64,000 nucleotides of DNA from Oceaniglobus ichthyenteri (GTDB lineage: Bacteria; Pseudomonadota; Alphaproteobacteria; Rhodobacterales; Rhodobacteraceae), in contig NZ_QAGK01000009.1 of assembly GCF_003057885.1 (NCBI RefSeq), positions 62,001-126,000 on the forward strand, read 5' to 3'. The notes below the pieces were generated by a model. That model saw only the letters and a program-made list of their open reading frames with translations. It searched no databases and was not told where the DNA came from. A program made the position numbers and the translations under genes. Below are positions 10,264-20,152 of the stretch, one piece after another; the first letter of the stretch is position 1; each line of letters starts with the position of its first letter.

Positions 10264-10793
10264 TACCTCGCGATCGTGCCGGTGCGGCGGATTTTGCGTT
10301 GCAGTTGCAGGATACCATACAGCAGCGCCTCGGCGGTGGGCGGGCAGCCGGGCACATAGATATCGACCGGCACAATCCGGTCACATCCGCGCACCACAGA
10401 ATAGCTGTAGTGATAGTAACCGCCACCATTGGCACACGAGCCCATGGAGATCACATAGCGCGGTTCGGGCATCTGATCGTAAACCTTGCGCAGGGCCGGT
10501 GCCATCTTGTTGGTCAACGTGCCTGCCACGATCATCACATCCGATTGGCGCGGGCTGGCGCGCGGCGCAATGCCAAAACGTTCAGCGTCATAGCGCGGCA
10601 TCGATGTGTGCATCATTTCAACGGCGCAACAGGCCAGACCAAAGGTCATCCAGTGCAATGAACCGGTGCGTGCCCAGTTCACGATGTCTTCGGCACTGGT
10701 CAGCAGAAAACCCTTGTCCTGCAGATCGCGGTTCAGATCCTGAACCGTGACTTCGCGATCAATCCCGGCGGTATTGGTTCCGGTCATTGCCAT
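10263..10793 (-). CDS. nuoB: NADH-quinone oxidoreductase subunit B
   Basis: The PSST subunit, which carries the terminal [4Fe-4S] cluster N2 that reduces quinone. Cys55, Cys56 (ACCAVEMM), Cys120 ([12 protein letters not shown]) and Cys150 ([12 protein letters not shown]) are the expected ligands. I chose the ATG at 10,793 ([10 protein letters not shown], 176 residues) because GGGAG lies 7 bases upstream; an ATG two codons on overlaps the nuoA stop as ATGA, and a longer frame of 183 residues is less likely. Confidence 0.96.
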   Translation of the reverse strand: MAMTGTNTAGIDREVTVQDLNRDLQDKGFLLTSAEDIVNWARTGSLHWMTFGLACCAVEMMHTSMPRYDAERFGIAPRASPRQSDVMIVAGTLTNKMAPALRKVYDQMPEPRYVISMGSCANGGGYYHYSYSVVRGCDRIVPVDIYVPGCPPTAEALLYGILQLQRKIRRTGTIAR

Positions 10794-11149
10794 TCCAGCG
10801 CTCCCTTTTTCCACTCATAGGCAAAGCCCACGGTCAGCACGCCCAGAAATACGATCATCGACCAGAAGGAAACATCGCTCATACCATGGAACGTCACCGA
10901 CCACGGAAACAGAAACGCGATTTCCAGATCGAAAATGATGAACAGGATCGCGACAAGGTAAAATCGCACATCGAATTTCATCCGCGCATCATCAAAGGCG
11001 TTAAAGCCACATTCATAGGCCGAAACCTTTTCAGGATCCGGATTGCGCACGGCAATCAGCGCCGCCGCCAGAATCAGAACAAGGCCCAAGGCAATCGCCA
11101 TGGACAGAAAAATGAGAATAGGCAGGTATTCGCGAAGATATTCGTCCAC
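10784..11149 (-). CDS. nuoA: NADH-quinone oxidoreductase subunit A
   Basis: Small membrane subunit of complex I, 121 residues with three membrane helices. The conserved segment [20 protein letters not shown] lies around residues 46-65, followed by the helix with [15 protein letters not shown]. The start is GTG ([10 protein letters not shown]), with AAGGAG about 8 bases upstream. It is the first gene of the nuo operon, and a candidate promoter lies about 50 bases upstream. Confidence 0.96.
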   Translation of the reverse strand: MDEYLREYLPILIFLSMAIALGLVLILAAALIAVRNPDPEKVSAYECGFNAFDDARMKFDVRFYLVAILFIIFDLEIAFLFPWSVTFHGMSDVSFWSMIVFLGVLTVGFAYEWKKGALEWQ

Positions 11150-11200
11150 GTGGCGGCTCCTTTTCGCCGGACTTGCCCCGGCGCGGCGTTGGCTCTGGTC

Positions 11201-11229
11201 TGTCTAATCATGGCGCAAGACAGGGTCAA
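11201..11229 (-). promoter_or_regulatory. Candidate sigma-70 promoter of the nuo operon
   Basis: On the minus strand TTGACC (11,229-11,224) and TAGACA (11,206-11,201) are separated by exactly 17 bases. The implied leader before the nuoA GTG is about 45 bases. The -35 box is strong and the -10 box weak. Inferred by eye. Confidence 0.5.
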
Positions 11230-11255
11230 CCGAAAGGCGGCATATGCGCACGCCG

Positions 11256-11924
11256 TTACAGCGGCCAGGGCGGGTAAAATTCCTGTTTGTACAACAGTTC
11301 GGCCCCTTCGGGCGGCAGGGCGCGCTGAAACGTGGGGCGTTCGGTGATCCGCTCGTACCAGGCCTGAACCGCGGGAAACCGATCAAGCGTTGCAAAATGA
11401 CGCCCCATATACACGGCCTGCCCGACGCAAATATCAGCCGCCGAAAACCCGCTGGTCAACAGGTAATCACGGTTTTCAACCGGCGTCGAAAGCCGCCCCT
11501 CAATCGCGGCATAGCAGTTTTCAAGACGCGCACCCTCAAGTTTCATCAGGATCGGACTGCGCATGTGGTCTTCGTACAGGATGATATGCTGTTGGGTCAG
11601 CGCCGCGGTGTGTTGACTGACGGTTTCGGCAAAATGCAGCCACATCAGGAAATCGGGGCGATCCACCTCGCCCGGAATCCGGCCCAAGCCACGTTCGGGA
11701 AACCGTTCGCACAGAACCTCGCAAATTGCGCCGCTTTCCCACAGGATATCGCCATCAAGTTCAAGTGCGGGCACCCGCCCCGCCGGTGAACGGGTCAAAA
11801 ATTCGTCAGAACGCAAGCCACGGTCGAACGGATGAACGCGCAGGTTGAATTCAACCTCAAGCTCGTAAAGAAGCCATAGCACCCGCATCGAGCGGGTTTG
11901 GTGGCAATGGTGTAGCGTAATCAT
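11256..11924 (-). CDS. Glutathione S-transferase family protein
   Basis: A 222-residue cytosolic protein. The N-terminal thioredoxin-like domain begins MITLHHCHQTRSMRVLWLLYE and has the cis-proline region GRVPALELDGDILWESGAIC, with the Glu-Ser pair that binds the gamma-glutamyl part of glutathione. The C-terminal half is helical, as in the family. It is downstream of the DegT-type aminotransferase, 63 bases away, on the same strand. The substrate is unknown; detoxification is the family default. Confidence 0.88.
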   Translation of the reverse strand: MITLHHCHQTRSMRVLWLLYELEVEFNLRVHPFDRGLRSDEFLTRSPAGRVPALELDGDILWESGAICEVLCERFPERGLGRIPGEVDRPDFLMWLHFAETVSQHTAALTQQHIILYEDHMRSPILMKLEGARLENCYAAIEGRLSTPVENRDYLLTSGFSAADICVGQAVYMGRHFATLDRFPAVQAWYERITERPTFQRALPPEGAELLYKQEFYPPWPL

Positions 11925-11950
11925 ATCAAGCCTTCCTTGCGCGGCGGATG

Positions 11951-11981
11951 TCGCGGTTGGATATTTTTAGCAAGAAAAAGC
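11951..11981 (+). repeat. Intercistronic element copy 2 (aminotransferase-GST gap)
   Basis: The plus strand reads TCGCGGTTGGATATTTTTAG then CAAGAAAAAGC. It lies 7 bases after the aminotransferase stop codon, antisense to the genes. It is close to the copy at 22,546 in the ATATTTT-AGCAAGAAAAA part; the GC-rich block is more diverged. Confidence 0.5.
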
Positions 11982-11987
11982 AGAGAG

Positions 11988-13187
11988 TTAAACGTACTGG
12001 TGCAGCGCGCCGATTTCTGCCCGTAAAATTTCGGCGATCTGATCGCATTCTTCAAGGGTAAAAGTCAGCGGCAGACGCATGTCAAGAAGCCCCGCCAGCA
12101 CCCTGTCGGTCTGCGGCATCGGGTGGGGATTGGCATACCGCCAATGGCGATAAGTTGACGTGAAACCAGCCGGTTCAGGCGCGCCAAACCATTTCAATTC
12201 AACGCCGCGCGCCTTGCAGCGGGCCACGACCTGTTCAACCCTGGCCACGGGCCAATCAAGCAACAGCATCTGAAACGACGATCCGACATAGGATTCCCGG
12301 TGCGGGCGTTCGATCAGGGTGAGGCCCGGCGTGCCTTTCAGCCCCTGCTCAAGCTTACGATAGCGCGCATTCCATTTTTCGCGCTGTTCGGCCAACCGGG
12401 CGATTTGCGGGCGCAGGATCGCCGCGCGCAGATTATCCATGCGGCCCGAAATGTTTGGCGTGTCGTATTTGACCTTGGCAAAGGCTTCGGGCGGGGGGGC
12501 GGCAATGTGGCGTTCGTATAACATGTACGATCCCGACAAAAGGATCGCGCGCGCCATCAAGTCGGCATCATCCGACACCAAAAACCCGCCTTCACCGGAA
12601 TTCACATGCTTGTAGGTCTGGGCCGAATAACACCCCATGACCCCGAACCGCCCCGACGGCGTGCCGTTCCACGCGGCCCCCATCGTGTGGGCGCAATCCT
12701 CGATCACGCGCACGCCGGCGCGGTCGCAAATCTGCATCAACGCATCCATATCGCAGATGTGCCCGCGCATATGGGACAAAAGCAAAATTTTGGCCCCCGA
12801 GGTTGTGATTTTTTCGCCCAGATCCGCCAAATCGATGCGCAAGGCATCGCTCACCCCGACAAACACCGGCACCGCGCCAATGCTGGCAATTGCCCCGGGC
12901 ACCGGCGCCAGGGTAAAGGCATTCGATAACACCCTATCCCCCGCCGCAACCCCCAAGGCCCGCAACGCGGTTGCCATCGCATAGCCACCCGACGCAACGG
13001 CCAAGCAATATTTCGCACCCGTTGTGGCGGCAAATTCCTGTTCCAATTCCGCCGCTTCGCCCAATTCACCAGGCGCCAGATTATAACGATGCAACCGACC
13101 ATGGCGTAACACGTTCAACGCGGCGGCGATCCCTTCTTCGGGAATCGGCTCTTGCTGGGTGAAACCGCCGGTAAAAATCTCGCTCAT
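11988..13187 (-). CDS. DegT/DnrJ/EryC1/StrS-family aminotransferase
   Basis: A PLP-dependent sugar-aminotransferase-type protein of 399 residues. The PLP Schiff-base lysine is Lys193 (YSAQTYKHVNSGEGGF), and the cofactor aspartate region is VIEDCAHTMGA around residue 161. Such enzymes aminate keto-sugars for glycans or antibiotics, but no sugar-nucleotide genes lie next to it, so the substrate cannot be given. The ATG at 13,187 is preferred over an upstream one because AAGAGGCG precedes it. Neighbours are a GST and gph. Confidence 0.85.
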   Translation of the reverse strand: MSEIFTGGFTQQEPIPEEGIAAALNVLRHGRLHRYNLAPGELGEAAELEQEFAATTGAKYCLAVASGGYAMATALRALGVAAGDRVLSNAFTLAPVPGAIASIGAVPVFVGVSDALRIDLADLGEKITTSGAKILLLSHMRGHICDMDALMQICDRAGVRVIEDCAHTMGAAWNGTPSGRFGVMGCYSAQTYKHVNSGEGGFLVSDDADLMARAILLSGSYMLYERHIAAPPPEAFAKVKYDTPNISGRMDNLRAAILRPQIARLAEQREKWNARYRKLEQGLKGTPGLTLIERPHRESYVGSSFQMLLLDWPVARVEQVVARCKARGVELKWFGAPEPAGFTSTYRHWRYANPHPMPQTDRVLAGLLDMRLPLTFTLEECDQIAEILRAEIGALHQYV

Positions 13188-13246
13188 GTCGCGCCTCTTG
13201 CAATGATCGGGCAAGAGTGGTGCCAAGAGGTGGGCCCCGTCAACGG

Positions 13247-13912
13247 TCAACCGATCAGCCGTGCCACCACATCGTGCAAATCATCAAAGTGATCCAGCAG
13301 CGCGTCAGGCTGCAAGGCCCGCACATCCGTATCGCCGGGCCCGAAACCAACCAGAACCGATGGCACCCCCGCAGCGCGCGCCGTGTCATGATCGGTCACC
13401 GTATCGCCGATCAGAACCGACCGGCGCACATCGCCACCACACAACCGCACCGTTTCGGTAAAATGAAGCGGATCAGGCTTGCGCACCGGCAGACTGTCGG
13501 CCCCGAGCAACGCGCCGAACCAATCACGCGCGCCAAGGCTCTCAATCAGGATTTCCGCCAGCTTAACCGGCTTGTTGGTGCATATTCCCACCACATAACC
13601 TTTTTCGATCAGCCCCTTAACCGCCGCCTCAACCCCGGGATAGAACCGCGTGTGGGTGTGGATATCCGCCTCGTAATGGCGCAAAATATCAGGGTAATAC
13701 GCGGTGAGGGCATCGTCGTCATAGGCGACACCCAACCGGTCAAATCCAAGGCTCAGCATCGCCCGCCCGCCGCGCAGCGCCGTGCCCTTGTCGGTTTCAA
13801 GACGCAAAACATCGCCGTGCCCCATTTCACGAAAACACGCATTTGCCGCCGCCAAAAGATCGGCGCCGGTATCGGCCAGCGTTCCGTCCAAATCGAAAAT
13901 AACTGTGCGCAC
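13247..13912 (-). CDS. gph: Phosphoglycolate phosphatase (HAD superfamily)
   Basis: A 221-residue HAD hydrolase that should remove phosphate from 2-phosphoglycolate. Motif I is VIFDLDGTLADTG at the N-terminus, the motif II region is GICTNKPVKLAEILIE, and motif III/IV is KPDPLHF with VLIGDTVTDHDTARAAG. The start is GTG (VRTVIFDLDG), with AAGGGGG six bases upstream; the longer open frame upstream is not protein-like. It is divergent from glmU with 126 bases between. Specificity is by family resemblance. Confidence 0.88.
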   Translation of the reverse strand: MRTVIFDLDGTLADTGADLLAAANACFREMGHGDVLRLETDKGTALRGGRAMLSLGFDRLGVAYDDDALTAYYPDILRHYEADIHTHTRFYPGVEAAVKGLIEKGYVVGICTNKPVKLAEILIESLGARDWFGALLGADSLPVRKPDPLHFTETVRLCGGDVRRSVLIGDTVTDHDTARAAGVPSVLVGFGPGDTDVRALQPDALLDHFDDLHDVVARLIG

Positions 13913-14038
13913 GTTCGCCCCCTTTTTGGCGGGATAGTCCCGCCCCTGAAATGTATCGTAAAGCTTTTTGATCGCCCCACCCCTTGTGAGATGGCCGTCA
14001 CGGGTTAAAAGACAAAGAAAAGAAATGAAAGAGCGGTC

Positions 14039-15394
14039 ATGGACACACATCTTATCGTACTGGCCGCAGGCCAAGGCACGCGCATGCAATCGGACCGGCC
14101 AAAGGTTTTGCATGAAATTGGCAATGCACCGCTATTTGCCCATGCCCTTGCCTCGGGCGATGCGCTGGAGCCCCAGCGCCGGATCCTTGTTGTTGGCCAT
14201 GGCGGCGATCAGGTGCGCGGCGCCGCAGAAACACTTGACCCCGACATCACCGTCGTCACCCAAAGCGAACAATTGGGCACCGGTCACGCCGTCGCCAGCG
14301 CCCGGACCGCATTAGAGGGCGCGACAGGCACGGTATTCATTCTGTTTGGCGATACGCCATTCATCCGCCCCGAAACATTGGCGAAAATGGCCACGGCGCG
14401 GCGCGATCACAGCGTGGTTGTTTTGGGTTTCACCCCACAGGATCCGGCCCGCTATGGCCGATTGGTCATGCAGGGCGACACCCTGCAAAGAATCGTGGAA
14501 TTCAAGGACGCGACCGATGAAGAACGCGCGATAACCCTTTGCAATGGCGGAATTTTTGCCGTTGACGCCACGATTCTTTTTGATCTTCTGGATGGCGTCA
14601 ACAACACCAACGCATCGGGTGAATATTACCTGACCGATATCGTGGCCGTGGCGCGCGCGCGCGGCCTGTCGGCCACCGCCGTCACCTGCCCCGAGGCCGA
14701 AACCATGGGCATCAACACCCGCACCGAATTGGCCAAGGGTGAGACGATATTTCAAGCCGTCAAGCGCCGCGAAGCGTTGGAAAATGGCGTGACCCTGATC
14801 GCGCCCGACACAGTGTTCTTTTCGCACGATACCCATTTGGGCCGCGATGCGGTGATCGAGCCCAATGTCGTATTCGGCCCCGGTGTGACCGTGGAAACCG
14901 AAGCACAAATTCGCGCGTTTTCGCATCTTGAGGGGTGTCATGTGGGCGCGCGCGCCATCGTCGGCCCCTATGCCCGCTTGCGCCCCGGCGCCGAGCTGAG
15001 CAACGAAGTGAAAATCGGCAATTTCGTCGAAATCAAGAACGCCCAGATCGGTGATGGGGCAAAAGTGAATCATTTGTCCTATGTTGGTGATGCAACCATC
15101 GGGGCCCATGCCAATCTCGGCGCCGGTACGGTGACGTGCAATTATGACGGTGTTTTCAAACACCATACGACGATTGGCGCCTCGGCCTTTATCGGGTCTT
15201 CAACGATGCTTGTCGCGCCGGTCAATATCGGCGCAGGTGCCATGACGGCAAGCGGATCGGTGATCACATCTGACGTGCCCGCCGGTGATCTGGCACTTGG
15301 GCGGGCCAAACAGGTGAACAAACCGGGGCTTGCGACGCAAATGTTCGAAAAGTTAAATTTTTTAAAGAAAAACAAACAGAAAGATTCTGATTAA
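14039..15394 (+). CDS. glmU: Bifunctional GlmU (UDP-GlcNAc pyrophosphorylase / GlcN-1-P acetyltransferase)
   Basis: A cytosolic enzyme making UDP-GlcNAc from GlcN-1-P, acetyl-CoA and UTP. The N-terminal nucleotidyltransferase motif LAAGQGTRMQSDRPKVLHEI is at residues 8-27. The C-terminal left-handed beta-helix contains hexapeptide repeats and the acetyltransferase segment SYVGDATIGAHANLGAGTVT near residue 345. It is 451 residues, normal length. The stop overlaps the glmS start as TAATG, so the two steps of amino-sugar synthesis are coupled. glmM is at the right end of the window. Confidence 0.97.
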   Translation: MDTHLIVLAAGQGTRMQSDRPKVLHEIGNAPLFAHALASGDALEPQRRILVVGHGGDQVRGAAETLDPDITVVTQSEQLGTGHAVASARTALEGATGTVFILFGDTPFIRPETLAKMATARRDHSVVVLGFTPQDPARYGRLVMQGDTLQRIVEFKDATDEERAITLCNGGIFAVDATILFDLLDGVNNTNASGEYYLTDIVAVARARGLSATAVTCPEAETMGINTRTELAKGETIFQAVKRREALENGVTLIAPDTVFFSHDTHLGRDAVIEPNVVFGPGVTVETEAQIRAFSHLEGCHVGARAIVGPYARLRPGAELSNEVKIGNFVEIKNAQIGDGAKVNHLSYVGDATIGAHANLGAGTVTCNYDGVFKHHTTIGASAFIGSSTMLVAPVNIGAGAMTASGSVITSDVPAGDLALGRAKQVNKPGLATQMFEKLNFLKKNKQKDSD

Positions 15395-17208
15395 TGTGCG
15401 GAATTGTAGGTATCCTGGGCACCCACGAAGTGGCCCCAATGTTGGTCGAGGCATTGAAGCGGCTGGAATATCGCGGGTATGACAGTGCCGGCATCGCCAC
15501 CGTGAACAACGGCGTCCTGGATCGGCGCCGTGCGGTGGGCAAACTGGTCAACCTGTCAGACCATCTGGTCCATGCCCCGTTGGCGGGTAAATCCGGCATT
15601 GGGCACACCCGCTGGGCCACCCATGGCGCGCCAACGCAAACCAATGCACATCCCCATCAGGCGGGGCCGGTCGCCGTCGTGCACAACGGAATCATCGAGA
15701 ATTTTCGCACCCTGCGCGAAGAGCTGGCTGGCGAAGGGTATCAATTTCACAGCCAGACCGACACCGAAACCGTCGCGCTGCTGACTCAGAAATACCTCTC
15801 TGAAGGCCATGACCCGATTGCGGCCACGCGCCTGACGCTTGCACGGCTCGAAGGCGCTTTCGCGCTGGCGTTCCTGTTCGATGGCCATGACGATTTGATG
15901 ATTGTGGCGCGCAAGGGGTCCCCCTTGGCCATTGGTCACGGCGACGGTGAAATGTATGTGGGCAGCGATGCGATTGCCCTCGCGCCGATGACCAATCAAA
16001 TCACATATCTTGACGAAGGCGACCGCGCGATCCTGACCCGGACATCGGTTGAAATATTCGATCACACCGATCAGCGCGTGAATCGTGACATGAAAACACT
16101 GTCAGCCGATCAAACACGGGTTGAAAAGGGCGGTCACAAACATTGGATGGCCAAGGAAATCGCCGAACAGCCGGTGGTTTTGGCCGATGCCATGGCCCAT
16201 TACATCACCGGCGACACGATCGAATTTCCCGATGACTTGCCCGATTTCAACGGTATTGACCGGATTATCATGGTCGCATGCGGTACGGCATTTTATGCCT
16301 GTCTCACCGCCAAATACTGGTTCGAACAATTGGCCCGAATCCCCGTCGAAGTGGACGTGGCCAGCGAATTTCGATATCGTGAGCCGCCCATCGGCGCACG
16401 AACCATGGCGATATTTGTCAGCCAGTCGGGCGAAACCGCAGATACCCTGGCCGCCCTGCGCTATTGTCAGGGCAAGGCGGCGATCCTGTCGGTGGTCAAC
16501 GTGCCCGAAAGCAGCATCGCGCGCGAAAGCGATGTGGCGCTGCCAATTCTGGCGGGCGTTGAAATCGGCGTGGCCTCGACCAAGGCATTCACCTGCCAAT
16601 TGACGGTTCTGGCCCTACTCGCCCTGCGCGCGGCCGCAGATCGGGCCACACTGGCGCCCGAAACCTTGGCCGATCATCGCGATGATTTACGCGCCCTGCC
16701 CGGTTTGATGAGTCAGGCCCTGGCCACCGAGGACAAGATCGTGACCATCGCACGCAAGTTGGCCGAGGCGCAGGATATCCTGTTTCTGGGCCGTGGCGCG
16801 ATGTTTCCCCTAGCCCTTGAGGGCGCACTTAAATTAAAGGAAATCAGTTACATACACGCCGAAGGTTATGCATCGGGTGAACTAAAACACGGCCCGATTG
16901 CTTTGGTCGACGAACAGGTGCCAGTGATCGTTCTGGCGCCCCGTGATGCGCTGTTCGATAAAACCGTCAGCAACATGCAAGAGGTCATGGCGCGGGCAGG
17001 CAAGGTGCTGTTGATCACCGATTCCTGCGGCGTGACCGAAGCCGGTTTCGGCACCTGGGAGGTGCTGAAAATGCCCACAGTCGCCCCGGTTTTCGCACCG
17101 ATCCTTTATGCTGTCCCGGCACAATTGTTGGCCTATCACACCGCGATCGCAAAAGGCACCGATGTTGATCAGCCGCGCAATTTGGCCAAATCAGTTACGG
17201 TGGAATAG
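15394..17208 (+). CDS. glmS: Glutamine--fructose-6-phosphate aminotransferase (isomerizing)
   Basis: Makes glucosamine-6-phosphate from fructose-6-phosphate and glutamine, the first committed step to UDP-GlcNAc. The N-terminal Ntn amidotransferase starts MCGIVGILG, so Cys becomes the N-terminal nucleophile, and RYRGYDSAGI-like LEYRGYDSAGIA follows. Two SIS isomerase domains follow, with FVSQSGETADT near residue 345 and GRGAMFPLALEGALKLKEI near residue 468. The C-terminus ends DQPRNLAKSVTVE, typical of the family. It is 604 residues. No glmS ribozyme is seen, as expected for proteobacteria. Confidence 0.97.
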   Translation: MCGIVGILGTHEVAPMLVEALKRLEYRGYDSAGIATVNNGVLDRRRAVGKLVNLSDHLVHAPLAGKSGIGHTRWATHGAPTQTNAHPHQAGPVAVVHNGIIENFRTLREELAGEGYQFHSQTDTETVALLTQKYLSEGHDPIAATRLTLARLEGAFALAFLFDGHDDLMIVARKGSPLAIGHGDGEMYVGSDAIALAPMTNQITYLDEGDRAILTRTSVEIFDHTDQRVNRDMKTLSADQTRVEKGGHKHWMAKEIAEQPVVLADAMAHYITGDTIEFPDDLPDFNGIDRIIMVACGTAFYACLTAKYWFEQLARIPVEVDVASEFRYREPPIGARTMAIFVSQSGETADTLAALRYCQGKAAILSVVNVPESSIARESDVALPILAGVEIGVASTKAFTCQLTVLALLALRAAADRATLAPETLADHRDDLRALPGLMSQALATEDKIVTIARKLAEAQDILFLGRGAMFPLALEGALKLKEISYIHAEGYASGELKHGPIALVDEQVPVIVLAPRDALFDKTVSNMQEVMARAGKVLLITDSCGVTEAGFGTWEVLKMPTVAPVFAPILYAVPAQLLAYHTAIAKGTDVDQPRNLAKSVTVE

Positions 17209-17214
17209 GCCCGA

Positions 17215-17754
17215 TCAGTTTGCGTAAACAACCAGTGTCGGCAGGTCGGTAATCGGCGCCTCAAGCAGGCGCAGCGCCGCCAACGACACCTGTGACCCGC
17301 CGGTTTCCGGCCCGGCAAGCGGGATCAGTTCCACCAAGGCTGATTTGCCGTTTGCAGGGTTTTCGATACGCCCGGGACCGGCGGTTTTCACAAGCGGCGA
17401 TTTGATCCAGAACCCGCCTTGGGTCGGATCGCCCAAGGATGCGACCGTTTCGCCAAGTTTCACTTCGCCTGCGGCGACGGGGGCCGCTTCGGCCTGTTTG
17501 CGCTGTGCATCGGTGGTTGTGTCGAATTCTTCTTCGGTGCGGGCGGCGGCGGCTGGGGGCGGTGCGCTGACCACATCGCGCACATCGTCACTCAACTCGG
17601 CACTGCCGGGTTGCGCACTTTCTGTTGCATCCAAAGGGGCGCTGGCGTCGGCGGGGGCAGCCGCATCGCCGGTGCGCAAAAATTCGGGCATCTGGGCACA
17701 AGCCGAGATGGCAAAAAGGCCGCAAACCGCGGCAGGGCGTAAGAGTTTGTTCAT
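17215..17754 (-). CDS. Lipoprotein of unknown function
   Basis: A 179-residue protein starting MNKLLRPAAVCGLFAISAC, a lipoprotein signal with an I-S-A-C lipobox (Cys19). Residues about 28-95 are low complexity, rich in Ala, Pro, Glu and Asp. The C-terminal part (VKLGETVASLGDPTQGGFWIK, then SQVSLAALRLL) looks like a small folded domain. I do not recognise a function. The long open frame upstream of this ATG overlaps the moaA promoter region and start and is unlikely to be coding. It is divergent from moaA and converges on glmS with 6 bases between. Confidence 0.72.
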   Translation of the reverse strand: MNKLLRPAAVCGLFAISACAQMPEFLRTGDAAAPADASAPLDATESAQPGSAELSDDVRDVVSAPPPAAAARTEEEFDTTTDAQRKQAEAAPVAAGEVKLGETVASLGDPTQGGFWIKSPLVKTAGPGRIENPANGKSALVELIPLAGPETGGSQVSLAALRLLEAPITDLPTLVVYAN

Positions 17755-17838
17755 AGCTGACAAGATAGTGTACGACAGGATCGGCGGCAACGGCCAATCC
17801 CCCTTGCGGCGGGTCTTTGCGGCCCCTACTCTTGTGCC

Positions 17839-18843
17839 ATGACTGTACCTTTGATTGATCCTTTTCAGCGGGCCATTTCCTACCTGCGGGTGTCGGTGAC
17901 CGACCGCTGTGATTTCCGCTGCGTTTATTGCATGTCTGAAAACATGACGTTCCTGCCCAAGAAAGAGCTTTTGACGCTCGAAGAACTGGATCGCATGTGT
18001 ACCACCTTTATCGGCATGGGCGTTGAAAAATTGCGCATCACCGGTGGTGAGCCTTTGGTGCGCCGCGGGATCATGTCGTTCTTTCAGGCCATGACACGGC
18101 ATCTGGACAGCGGCGCGTTGAAAGAGCTGACCCTGACCACCAACGGATCGCAACTTGAAAAATACGCTGCCGATCTCTTCGCGGCCGGTGTGCGGCGGAT
18201 CAACGTCTCGCTTGATACTCTGGACGAAGAAAAATTCGCACAGGTCACCCGGTGGGGCCGTTTGGCGCAGGTCTTGCGCGGGATTGATGCGGCACAGGCG
18301 GTGGGGCTTCGGGTCAAACTGAACGCAGTGGCGTTAAAAGGGTTCAACGAATCCGAACTGTTCACCCTGACCGAATGGTGCGCGGCGCGCGATTGCGATC
18401 TGACCTGGATCGAAGTGATGCCGATGGGCGATCTGGGTAATGAGGACCGTTTGGATCAATACTGGTCCCTGAAAGATCTGCGCGCACGATTGCGCGAACG
18501 CTATACCGTGACAGATATTGCCCTGCGCACCGGTGGCCCGGCGCGTTATGTCAGGCTTGAGGAAACCGGGCAAAAAATCGGTTTCATCACCCCCCTCACC
18601 CATAATTTCTGTGAAAGCTGCAATCGCGTGCGGCTGACTTGCACGGGCGAATTATACATGTGTCTTGGCCAGGAAGATATGGCCGATCTGCGCGGCCCAC
18701 TGCGGGCATCGGCGGAAAATGACGTTTTGGAAAACGCCATTCGCGCTGCCATCGCGTTAAAGCCCAAGGGCCACGATTTTGATTATTCCCGCCAGCGCGC
18801 AGATGGCCAAATGACCCGCCATATGAGCCACACGGGCGGCTGA
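17839..18843 (+). CDS. moaA: GTP 3',8-cyclase MoaA
   Basis: Radical SAM enzyme of molybdenum cofactor biosynthesis, converting GTP to 3',8-cH2GTP. The N-terminal cluster motif is C24-x3-C28-x2-C31 (CDFRCVYC). The C-terminal [4Fe-4S] ligands are C258, C261 and C275 ([11 protein letters not shown] then YMC). The protein ends in Gly-Gly (SHTGG), needed for activity in the family. It is 334 residues. No moaC or other mo-genes are adjacent. It is convergent with an M20 hydrolase. Confidence 0.96.
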   Translation: MTVPLIDPFQRAISYLRVSVTDRCDFRCVYCMSENMTFLPKKELLTLEELDRMCTTFIGMGVEKLRITGGEPLVRRGIMSFFQAMTRHLDSGALKELTLTTNGSQLEKYAADLFAAGVRRINVSLDTLDEEKFAQVTRWGRLAQVLRGIDAAQAVGLRVKLNAVALKGFNESELFTLTEWCAARDCDLTWIEVMPMGDLGNEDRLDQYWSLKDLRARLRERYTVTDIALRTGGPARYVRLEETGQKIGFITPLTHNFCESCNRVRLTCTGELYMCLGQEDMADLRGPLRASAENDVLENAIRAAIALKPKGHDFDYSRQRADGQMTRHMSHTGG

Positions 18844-18877
18844 TACCGCCCGAGCGCTTCATCAAATGCGGCCTGTC

Positions 18878-18892
18878 GGCATCGTTGATGCC
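18878..18892. terminator. Possible weak terminator between moaA and the M20 gene
   Basis: GGCATC-GTT-GATGCC is a perfect 6-bp stem with a 3-base loop in the 54-base gap between convergent genes. There is no clear T run on either side, so this is weak. Confidence 0.28.
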
Positions 18893-18897
18893 ATGCT

Positions 18898-20061
18898 TTA
18901 TCCGATTGGCATCCGCTGCTCGGCAACGCCCGCCCACCAGGAACAGCCCGCAGGAATCGCGTCATCATCGAAGTTATATTTCGGGTGATGTACCCCCGCC
19001 GTATCGCCATTGCCCACCAGAATATACGCCCCTGGCCGCGCGTTCAGCAGGAATGCGAAATCCTCGCCGCCCATGATCAATGGCGCATCCTCACAGGCCC
19101 CTGCCACCGATGCCGCAACGTCGGCGGCAAAGGCGGTCTGTGCCTCGGAATTCACCATCACGGGATAATTCCGTTTGTAATCAACGGTCGCCGTACATCC
19201 CATTGCCTGGGCAGTCAGGGTGCAAATCGTCTTTAACCGTTCTTCGGTTTTGTCCTGAACCCCCGGATCAAGGGTGCGCACAGTGCCGCGCAAATGTACA
19301 CGCGGCGGGATGACATTGTAAGCGTCGCCTTCGGATTGAAAGGATGTCACCGACACGACCACCTGTTTTACCGGATCGATATTGCGCGACGCGATGGATT
19401 GCAGCCCTGTCACGATCTGCGATGTCGCAACAATCGGATCAACACATTCATGGGGTTTGGCGCCGTGGCCACCGCGCCCCTCGACGAACACATCAAAAAT
19501 GTCGGTGGCGGCAAAAAACGCACCCGGCCGGATCGCGAACTGGCCCGTCGGCAGCCCGGGCCAATTGTGCATCCCATACACTTCCTGAATGCCAAACCGT
19601 TCCATCAGGCCATCGTTCACCATTTCCCGACCACCGCCGCCGCCCTCTTCGGCGGGTTGAAAAATCAACACAACCGTGCCGTCAAAATTGCGGGTTTCGG
19701 CCAGATATTGCGCCGCCCCCAGCAGCATCGCGGTATGTCCGTCATGGCCACAAGCATGCATTTTTCCGGGCGCGGTACTGGCATAATCCAAACCGGTGTC
19801 TTCGATAATCGGCAGGGCGTCCATGTCGGCACGCAGGCCAATCACCTTGCCCGAATCGGTTTTGCGCCCCTTGATCACGCCAACCACCCCGGTGCGCCCG
19901 ATCCCTGTCACCACATCGTCACAACCGAACGAGGTAAGCTTTTCCGCCACGATCCCGCTGGTGCGGTGGGTGTCGAACTGCAATTCGGGGTGCATGTGGA
20001 AATCGCGCCGCCACTCGGTGATCCGGGGCAGCAATTCGGCGAAACGGTTTTTAACGGGCAT
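18898..20061 (-). CDS. M20-family metal-dependent amidohydrolase (hippurate hydrolase type)
   Basis: A 387-residue cytosolic aminoacylase/carboxypeptidase of the M20D type. Metal ligands and the catalytic region are visible as MHACGHDGHTAM near residue 100, FQPAEEGGGGGREM near 133 and YGMHNWPGLPTG near 160. The dimerisation domain carries VEGRGGHGAKPHECVDP. Such enzymes release amino acids from N-acyl or N-aroyl conjugates. It lies 91 bases downstream of a second M20 gene and near a peptide importer, so it probably acts on imported conjugates; the exact substrate is unknown. Confidence 0.9.
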   Translation of the reverse strand: MPVKNRFAELLPRITEWRRDFHMHPELQFDTHRTSGIVAEKLTSFGCDDVVTGIGRTGVVGVIKGRKTDSGKVIGLRADMDALPIIEDTGLDYASTAPGKMHACGHDGHTAMLLGAAQYLAETRNFDGTVVLIFQPAEEGGGGGREMVNDGLMERFGIQEVYGMHNWPGLPTGQFAIRPGAFFAATDIFDVFVEGRGGHGAKPHECVDPIVATSQIVTGLQSIASRNIDPVKQVVVSVTSFQSEGDAYNVIPPRVHLRGTVRTLDPGVQDKTEERLKTICTLTAQAMGCTATVDYKRNYPVMVNSEAQTAFAADVAASVAGACEDAPLIMGGEDFAFLLNARPGAYILVGNGDTAGVHHPKYNFDDDAIPAGCSWWAGVAEQRMPIG

Positions 20062-20152
20062 TCTGGGGCGCTCCTGTTTTGGGCCTGATCAATCTGGCAA
20101 AGCCCGATGCCCGCGGCAAGCGGCAAATCGGTTGGCCGCGGTCTTTGCCGCC

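Noticed and set aside
14160-18900. Possible glmS-type ribozyme, riboswitch or attenuator near glmS and moaA
   Set aside because: glmS starts directly at the glmU stop with no leader, and the 84-base moaA leader shows no recognisable Moco-type structure.
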